From assembly GCA_014237405.1 (NCBI GenBank), contig JABZFO010000072.1, positions 1 to 32,343 of the forward strand: DNA of 32,343 bases. The letters run 5' to 3'. Both the position numbers and the translations under genes were made by a program. The notes under the pieces were generated by a model. The model was not told the DNA's origin, searched no databases, and saw only the letters and a list, made by a program, of their open reading frames with translations. The stretch comes from Desulfosarcina sp. (lineage in GTDB: Bacteria > Desulfobacterota > Desulfobacteria > Desulfobacterales > Desulfosarcinaceae). Positions 27,759 through 32,343 of the stretch are shown piece after piece; positions within the stretch are counted from its first letter, which is position 1, and each line of letters starts with the position of its first letter.

Positions 27759-28748
27759 TTATCCTCCAATGATCCGGGCAATCAGGCCGGCAAGCTTTTC
27801 CGGATTATGGCGGATGACGTCTCCCGATGTTTCAAGGAGGTCTTCTAAAAATAACTGACAGCCGGTGTCCGGGAGGCCGATGTCCACAAACTCGGCCTTC
27901 TGTTTTCGATAGAGGGCCAGCAGACGGTCATCGGGTCGTTGGGTGTTGATGATGGCAGCGCTGATTTTCCGACCGGTGAAGCCTTCTATCGTGGAAATGA
28001 AATCGTAAGCCTGATAGTGGTTCGTTTCGCCGAATTTGGTCATGATGTTTACTACGTGATAAATGGGCGCAGACACGGCGTTGAGCTTTTCCCGCAGGCC
28101 AGGAACGATGAGGTTGGGAATGATGCTGGTGAACAGGTCGCCCGGTCCAAGGATGATGATGTCGGCTTTGGCGATGGCTTTCAGCACCGGCGGATAAACG
28201 GTGATGGCGTCGCTGTGGTGAGGGACCAGGTAGACGTCCCGGATTGTCTCGCGCTGATGGCCCCGGGGGGTGTCGATGGCGCTCTCGCCGAAAATCCGGC
28301 TGCCGTCGGTCAGTTCAGCCACCAGGGTGGCCCGGTCGATGGTGACCGGCAGAATTTCACCCTTGACATCCAGGATTTCGGACAGGGCCTGAACGCCGGC
28401 GGGAAAGCTGCCGGTGTAGCGGGAGAGCATGGTCAAAAGCATGTTGCCGGCATTGTGCCCCTTGAGGCGCCGGTCCTTGTTGAACCGCTTCTGAAAGATG
28501 GCCCGGGCCGTTTCCTGATGGGGAGACAGAGCAAGGATGCACTTGAGGATGTCACCGGGGGGCAGGGTGCCCAACTCATCGCGGAGCCGGCCGGTGCTTC
28601 CTCCACTATCCATCATGGAGACCACGGCGCTGATCCGGATACCCGCCAGTTTTCTCAGGCCGGACAGAAGGGCATACTGACCGCTGCCGCCGCCGATGGT
28701 GACCACATGAACCGGCTGTTTATTCTTTTTGGATGTCTTGTCCGTCAC
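27759..28748 (-). CDS. yvcK: YvcK/CofD-like protein (gluconeogenesis factor family)
   Basis: The 329-residue protein has an N-terminal Rossmann-like motif TIGGGSGQYALLSGL, then SMMDSGGSTGRLRDELG and GHNAGNMLLT, and later GPGDLFTSIIPNL. These are shared by YvcK proteins and CofD transferases. B. subtilis YvcK is needed for growth on gluconeogenic carbon and for normal cell shape, and binds UDP-sugars; no enzyme reaction is assigned. The GTG start at 28748 follows GGGAGGG and overlaps the stop of the upstream gene (GTGA). Placement beside cell-envelope and central-carbon genes fits but does not prove that role. Confidence 0.88.
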   Translation of the reverse strand: MTDKTSKKNKQPVHVVTIGGGSGQYALLSGLRKLAGIRISAVVSMMDSGGSTGRLRDELGTLPPGDILKCILALSPHQETARAIFQKRFNKDRRLKGHNAGNMLLTMLSRYTGSFPAGVQALSEILDVKGEILPVTIDRATLVAELTDGSRIFGESAIDTPRGHQRETIRDVYLVPHHSDAITVYPPVLKAIAKADIIILGPGDLFTSIIPNLIVPGLREKLNAVSAPIYHVVNIMTKFGETNHYQAYDFISTIEGFTGRKISAAIINTQRPDDRLLALYRKQKAEFVDIGLPDTGCQLFLEDLLETSGDVIRHNPEKLAGLIARIIGG

Positions 28749-29926
28749 GGGTTTCCCTCCCCATGGTATTCCAGCACCTGATCCTTGAAGCCGTCGGTGC
28801 GGGTGATGCCTTTGGCGATGATCAGTTTTCTCCCTCTTTCCACCCCGTCCGCCAGCACCTGTGCGTCGTGTCCGGGGCCCTTTCTTGAAAATGACCGGAC
28901 ACGGGGATAGCGCTGTGCCAGGTATCGGGTCAGGGCATGATCCACCATTCGAACGGGCAGGTGGGTGTTGCTGCCACGGGTGCCCGTTCCGGATGCCTGC
29001 CGCAACGTGGTCTTGAAGCCGTCGATGATGCCGACGGCAAAATCGGTTTTGCGGTATCGGTTCAGACCTCTGCCCCGTCGATAGTCAACCCAGGCCGCGT
29101 CGATATAGCGGCAGATGGTATCGTGGATATATTCGGCGATCAGGACGTTTTTCCGGGTGCCGCTGATCTCCAGCACCCGTCCCATCCTTCCCTTTTCCAG
29201 CACCCAGGCCTGGATCCACATGCCCTGAACAAAATAATAATCCTGGAGCAGAAGGGCCAGTTGATAGGTCTCACGAAAATGCCGGAGGCGGGGTGTGCCT
29301 AAAAAAATGCTGTGGTAATCCTGATCAACCCCTTGACCGATCAGATCCACATTGTGGCGCGAGATCAACTCGTAGGCTTTGACCATGGCGGCGTGGGCCT
29401 CGTTGGGGTTCCTGCTTTCGGCCAGGGCCATGAGCTTGTGAATCTTGACCACGATGCGGTCCTTGTCGTTCAGTTCCTCCCCCTGGTTCAGGCGCGCGTG
29501 AAGGGGGCGGTAAGTGCCGGAGGCCGCTGGGTTGGCCCGCAGCAGGCGACAGGCCTGTTTGAAACTTTTGCCATGGGCGGGTTCTGATGTGGCCCGTAAT
29601 CCTTCGTGGGTCACCTGATGGGCCATTTCGTGAAGCAGCAACTCTTTTACGTCATCCCACCGATGACCGGTGACGATTTCCCGGCTCAGGATGATTTCCC
29701 GTTTATTCTGGCTCCAGCAGCCCAGCCTGCCCCCCATGTCCCGAATGGCAAAAAGGGGTTTTTTGATGGATCGTCGAAGGGGTTCGGGCAACAGCCACAG
29801 CGCGTTTTCCCATTCCGCCAGAAGACCGCGCAGAACCTGGCGCTCGAGGGATGACTGGAGGGTGGAAACACCACCCGCGGCGAATCGGTCGGACGTTGTC
29901 GATGGTTGTCTGAAGTTGGCGGCCAT
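28745..29926 (-). CDS. SprT-like metallopeptidase with DUF2786 domain
   Basis: This is a 393-residue protein. Residues about 25-130 are SprT-like, with the zinc motif HEMAH (His99, Glu100, His103) and a likely third ligand in AHGKSF (His118). DUF2786 follows at about 155-195 (VVKIHKLMALAESRNPNEAHAAM). The remaining 200 residues are not recognised. Eukaryotic SprT-like relatives degrade DNA-crosslinked proteins; the role of this bacterial form is unknown. The ATG at 29926 lies 9 bp after aroQ without a strong ribosome site. Its stop overlaps the yvcK start by 4 nt. Confidence 0.78.
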   Translation of the reverse strand: MAANFRQPSTTSDRFAAGGVSTLQSSLERQVLRGLLAEWENALWLLPEPLRRSIKKPLFAIRDMGGRLGCWSQNKREIILSREIVTGHRWDDVKELLLHEMAHQVTHEGLRATSEPAHGKSFKQACRLLRANPAASGTYRPLHARLNQGEELNDKDRIVVKIHKLMALAESRNPNEAHAAMVKAYELISRHNVDLIGQGVDQDYHSIFLGTPRLRHFRETYQLALLLQDYYFVQGMWIQAWVLEKGRMGRVLEISGTRKNVLIAEYIHDTICRYIDAAWVDYRRGRGLNRYRKTDFAVGIIDGFKTTLRQASGTGTRGSNTHLPVRMVDHALTRYLAQRYPRVRSFSRKGPGHDAQVLADGVERGRKLIIAKGITRTDGFKDQVLEYHGEGNP

Positions 29927-29935
29927 GGCAACGAA

Positions 29936-30406
29936 TCAGGCGATCAGCTGCGCCAGGGCTTCCAGGGCGAACAGATATCCCGATGCCCCCAACCCGGAGA
30001 TTTGTGCAGCAGCGATGTCGGCGATAAAGGACCGGTGCCGGAACGATTCCCGTTTGTGGATATTGGACAGATGAACCTCGATTATCGGTGCATCCAGGAG
30101 CAGTGCCGCGTCTCGGATGGCGACGCTGGTGTGGGTGTAGGCTGCCGGGTTGATGATCAGGCCATGAATCCGCCCAACGGCCTTCTGGATGGCGTCGACA
30201 ATTTCCCCTTCGTGATTGGACTGGAAGGTGGAAATCTGAAGGCCCAGCTCTCCGGCCTTTGTGGACAGGGACTGGTTGATGTCGTCCAGTGTCCGGCTGC
30301 CGTAGTGGTCGGGTTCGCGTTTGCCCAACATGTTGAGGTTGGGGCCGTGGACCACGAGAATTCGTTTGTTCTGGCGACTGTCATTCACGGGCGTTCCCTC
30401 TACCAT
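29936..30406 (-). CDS. aroQ: Type II 3-dehydroquinate dehydratase, AroQ
   Basis: Dehydrates 3-dehydroquinate to 3-dehydroshikimate in aromatic amino acid synthesis. The 156-residue type II enzyme has [17 protein letters not shown] with the catalytic Tyr/Arg loop, [29 protein letters not shown] and a C-terminal GASGY. The ATG at 30406 overlaps the rpe stop by 7 nt, with AAGG upstream. A GTG at 30388 after GAGGGA is an alternative that drops six residues. It is encoded in the tight minus-strand cluster between rpe and the SprT-like gene. Confidence 0.96.
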   Translation of the reverse strand: MVEGTPVNDSRQNKRILVVHGPNLNMLGKREPDHYGSRTLDDINQSLSTKAGELGLQISTFQSNHEGEIVDAIQKAVGRIHGLIINPAAYTHTSVAIRDAALLLDAPIIEVHLSNIHKRESFRHRSFIADIAAAQISGLGASGYLFALEALAQLIA

Positions 30407-30984
30407 TTTGCCTTGAGTTCGGAAATGGTTTGCTGATAATTTTCACTGCCGAATATGGCACTACCGGCCACGAACACATCCACTCCGGCTTCCGAGATGC
30501 GGCTGATGGTGCCGGCATTCACGCCGCCGTCGATCTGGATCAGGGTGGGCAATCCCTGCTCGCGTATCATTGTCTTGAGTTGGGCCACCTTGTCCAGGGC
30601 AGACGGGATGAATTTCTGGCCGCCGAAACCGGGGTTGACACTCATGATCAGGATGAAGTCCAGGTCTTCCAATATCCATTGGAGGGATTCCACCGGCGTG
30701 GCAGGGTTCAGGGCCACACCGGGCTTTGCCCCTTTTTCGCGGATCAGCTGAATGGTCCGGTGCAGATGGGTGCATGCCTCCTGGTGGACGGCGATGGTGT
30801 CGGCCCCGGCATCGGCAAAGTCTGCAATATGGCATTCCGGGGATTCGATCATCAGGTGGACATCGATGGTCAGCGCGGTGGATCGGCGAACCGCTTCAAC
30901 CACCAGCGGGCCCATGGTGATGTTGGGGACGAAGCGGCCGTCCATGACGTCCACATGGATCCAGTCTGCGCCGGCTGCTTCCAC
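30400..30984 (-). CDS. rpe: Ribulose-phosphate 3-epimerase, Rpe, lacking its N-terminus
   Basis: Interconverts ribulose 5-phosphate and xylulose 5-phosphate. The frame from GTG 30984 gives 194 residues, against about 220 in the family. It retains [14 protein letters not shown] (His/Asp metal ligands), [20 protein letters not shown] and IQIDGGV. The standard opening of about 22 residues (IAPSILSADF type), holding the first beta strand and an active-site Ser, is absent. Upstream the rpe frame runs into the PASTA gene in another frame at GATATTCG (about 30988-30995). This looks like a deletion that removed the PASTA stop and the rpe start. No convincing ribosome site precedes the GTG. A TIM barrel without its first strand would probably not fold. 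Confidence 0.85.
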   Translation of the reverse strand: MEAAGADWIHVDVMDGRFVPNITMGPLVVEAVRRSTALTIDVHLMIESPECHIADFADAGADTIAVHQEACTHLHRTIQLIREKGAKPGVALNPATPVESLQWILEDLDFILIMSVNPGFGGQKFIPSALDKVAQLKTMIREQGLPTLIQIDGGVNAGTISRISEAGVDVFVAGSAIFGSENYQQTISELKAKW

Positions 30985-31979
30985 AGCACGAATATCCGGG
31001 TTTCCATCAGCTGACCATCCACATAAATCAGTACCGTGGGGTTACCACTTTTTGGTACCAAAAGCCAGATTTCTTGGCCCGGTGCCATAAAATCATCGAA
31101 CAGGCTTAGCAAAAACTGAGCTTGGTTTATTTTAACCTGGACCCGTTTATTTAAAAAACCGTTTTCCAGGGAGAACCGGAACAGTTCCACCTGATCTGTG
31201 TTTTTGGGCTCTCCGGTATATTGGCCGGCCTTAGATCGGTTGAACGTCAGGTCCACACGACCACCCCGGGCCACCCGGTAGCCTGCCAATGGCAGTTGAT
31301 CCACGATGGTTTCAAGCGGCGCACTGATCCTGTGAACGAATCGGATGGTTCCCACCGTCAGCTGCAGCTGTTCCAAACGACGAATGGCCGACTCCAGAGT
31401 AAACCCGGACAGGTCCACCATGGGAAATGCAGGGACCGAAGGCCCCCGGCTGATCAGCAGATCGGCACAGGTGTTTCGGGAAACGGTTGCACCGGGAGGT
31501 GGGGATTGGGCAATGACCTGGCCGGCGGCGCTCCGGGGACTGTTCATGCCGGCCAACGTCCCTCGGCACAAGCCGTTTTCCGTCAACAGGACACGGCTCT
31601 GCTGGAGGGAAAGGCCCGCCAGATTGGGCATGACGATGGTTTCCGGCCCGCGGGAAACCCGTATTTTAACGTCCCGGCCCCGTTTAATGGCGGCGCCGGC
31701 ATCCGGATCCTGGTCGATGACATGGTTTTTAGGTACCTGGTCATGATATGCCGTTCCTTTGACGCGGGTATTGAGTCCAAGATCCGAGAGGATTTCGAGA
31801 CCATACAGGACGTCCTTGCCGACCAGGTCGGGGACGACGACGGTATCCTCACCCTTGATGATCAGGGTCAGGGCCACGTAGGCACCGATACCGGCCATGG
31901 CCATGAAAAGGGCCACCAGCAGTAAGATCCGCAGGGTCTTTCTCGCCAGGCGCTTTACGGATGAAGTGGATGGGGGCAT
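30870..31979 (-). CDS. Membrane-anchored PASTA-repeat protein, 3' end run-on into rpe
   Basis: A short cytoplasmic tail is followed by one membrane helix at about residues 16-41 (ILLLVALFMAMAGIGAYVAL). Three PASTA domains span about 45-245 (VVVPDLVGK, IVMPNLAGLS and AFPMVDLSG units), with a beta-rich C-terminal domain after them. PASTA domains bind peptidoglycan fragments in kinases and penicillin-binding proteins; here there is no kinase or transpeptidase. After METRIF the frame continues about 40 residues through rpe sequence in the wrong frame, so the true stop is missing. ATG 31979 lies 5 bp after the preceding stop, suggesting coupling; a TTG at 31994 is also in frame. Confidence 0.75.
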   Translation of the reverse strand: MPPSTSSVKRLARKTLRILLLVALFMAMAGIGAYVALTLIIKGEDTVVVPDLVGKDVLYGLEILSDLGLNTRVKGTAYHDQVPKNHVIDQDPDAGAAIKRGRDVKIRVSRGPETIVMPNLAGLSLQQSRVLLTENGLCRGTLAGMNSPRSAAGQVIAQSPPPGATVSRNTCADLLISRGPSVPAFPMVDLSGFTLESAIRRLEQLQLTVGTIRFVHRISAPLETIVDQLPLAGYRVARGGRVDLTFNRSKAGQYTGEPKNTDQVELFRFSLENGFLNKRVQVKINQAQFLLSLFDDFMAPGQEIWLLVPKSGNPTVLIYVDGQLMETRIFVLWKQPAQTGSMWTSWTAASSPTSPWARWWLKRFADPPR

Positions 31980-31983
31980 GGGG

Positions 31984-32343
31984 CTAAAAGTCAATGGTTA
32001 GGCACAGGGAGACACCCTCGGGTGCCGGTATCAGGGAGAAGGACATCTGTCTGCGCTCGTTAAGCCGTTCACGGAACTCGGTGACCCGGTCACGGTTGTA
32101 CTTATGGGCACTGGAGACGGCACCGTAGATGTTACCGGTGTAAAAACCGAACTCCACGAAACTGATTACGCTGCCAAGGGCGTATTGCTCGTTGTCAAAT
32201 GCTTCCCATGCCGCCCAGATCAGGCCGGCGTTGATCAGAAAGGCGGTCAACGAATCCTGGACTCTTTCGCAGTAAAGCTGGCCGCCGCCGGGCACGATAG
32301 AGAGAAAACCGGCGGTGGTCGGATTCTTGAACGGGATGGCGTC
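31984..32343 (-). CDS. Hypothetical membrane-associated protein, C-terminal part (5' end beyond window)
   Basis: The last 119 residues of a protein whose start lies past the right edge. The visible part has PGGGQLYCERVQDSLTAFLI, a motif like that of small membrane proteins with a PGxGQ(L/F)Y turn, then two hydrophobic stretches (FLINAGLIWAAWEAF and VISFVEFGFYTGNIYGA). A conserved-looking SAHKYNRDRVTEFRERL follows. It is first in the cluster that continues with the PASTA gene, whose start is 5 bp downstream. I do not recognise a named family and assign no function. Confidence 0.7.
   Translation of the reverse strand, partial: DAIPFKNPTTAGFLSIVPGGGQLYCERVQDSLTAFLINAGLIWAAWEAFDNEQYALGSVISFVEFGFYTGNIYGAVSSAHKYNRDRVTEFRERLNERRQMSFSLIPAPEGVSLCLTIDF

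Overview
The window looks like a chromosomal segment of a Desulfobacterota bacterium, probably Desulfobacterales (Desulfosarcina-like). This rests on protein style, gene order and moderately high G+C; no database search was run. Most of it is core metabolism and information processing, with a few unusual pieces between.

Region 1 (1-8.7 kb, minus strand) is a branched-chain amino acid operon, transcribed right to left: leader peptide - ilvD - ilvB - ilvN - ilvC - cimA - leuA (leuA runs off the left edge). Upstream of ilvD, a 33-codon reading frame packed with Ile/Leu/Val codons is followed by a perfect 16-bp terminator hairpin with a U tract. A segment at the end of the leader ORF can pair with the first terminator arm. 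This is a complete transcription-attenuation layout for the whole operon. CimA implies isoleucine synthesis from pyruvate and acetyl-CoA through citramalate.

Region 2 (8.9-13.3 kb, plus strand) holds a YqgE/AlgH protein, a small four-cysteine protein (minus strand), a large dynamin-like GTPase and an orphan ParA ATPase. Region 3 (13.4-18.1 kb, minus strand) holds the copper pair copZ-copA and a YcaO-TPR gene broken by a frame-changing internal deletion. Region 4 (18.3-27.7 kb, plus strand) carries hisB, dnaG-rpoD, a CAT-anticodon tRNA, a Nif3/DUF34 protein, a coiled-coil zinc-ribbon protein, RNase P RNA, a protein with a C-terminal HPr domain, and ispD. Region 5 (27.8-32.3 kb, minus strand) is a tight cluster, in transcription order: a partial membrane-protein gene, a PASTA protein, rpe, aroQ, a SprT-like/DUF2786 protein and yvcK.

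Two repeat types run through the window. One is a family of five 124-143 bp nested palindromes (4961, 8805, 9530, 16228, 25621). Their stems diverge in sequence but stay paired around conserved internal motifs. The other is a set of three 7-bp-period arrays placed at gene ends. Three conserved genes (ilvD, ycaO, rpe with the adjoining PASTA gene) lack short N-proximal segments, which may mean real deletions or an assembly problem.
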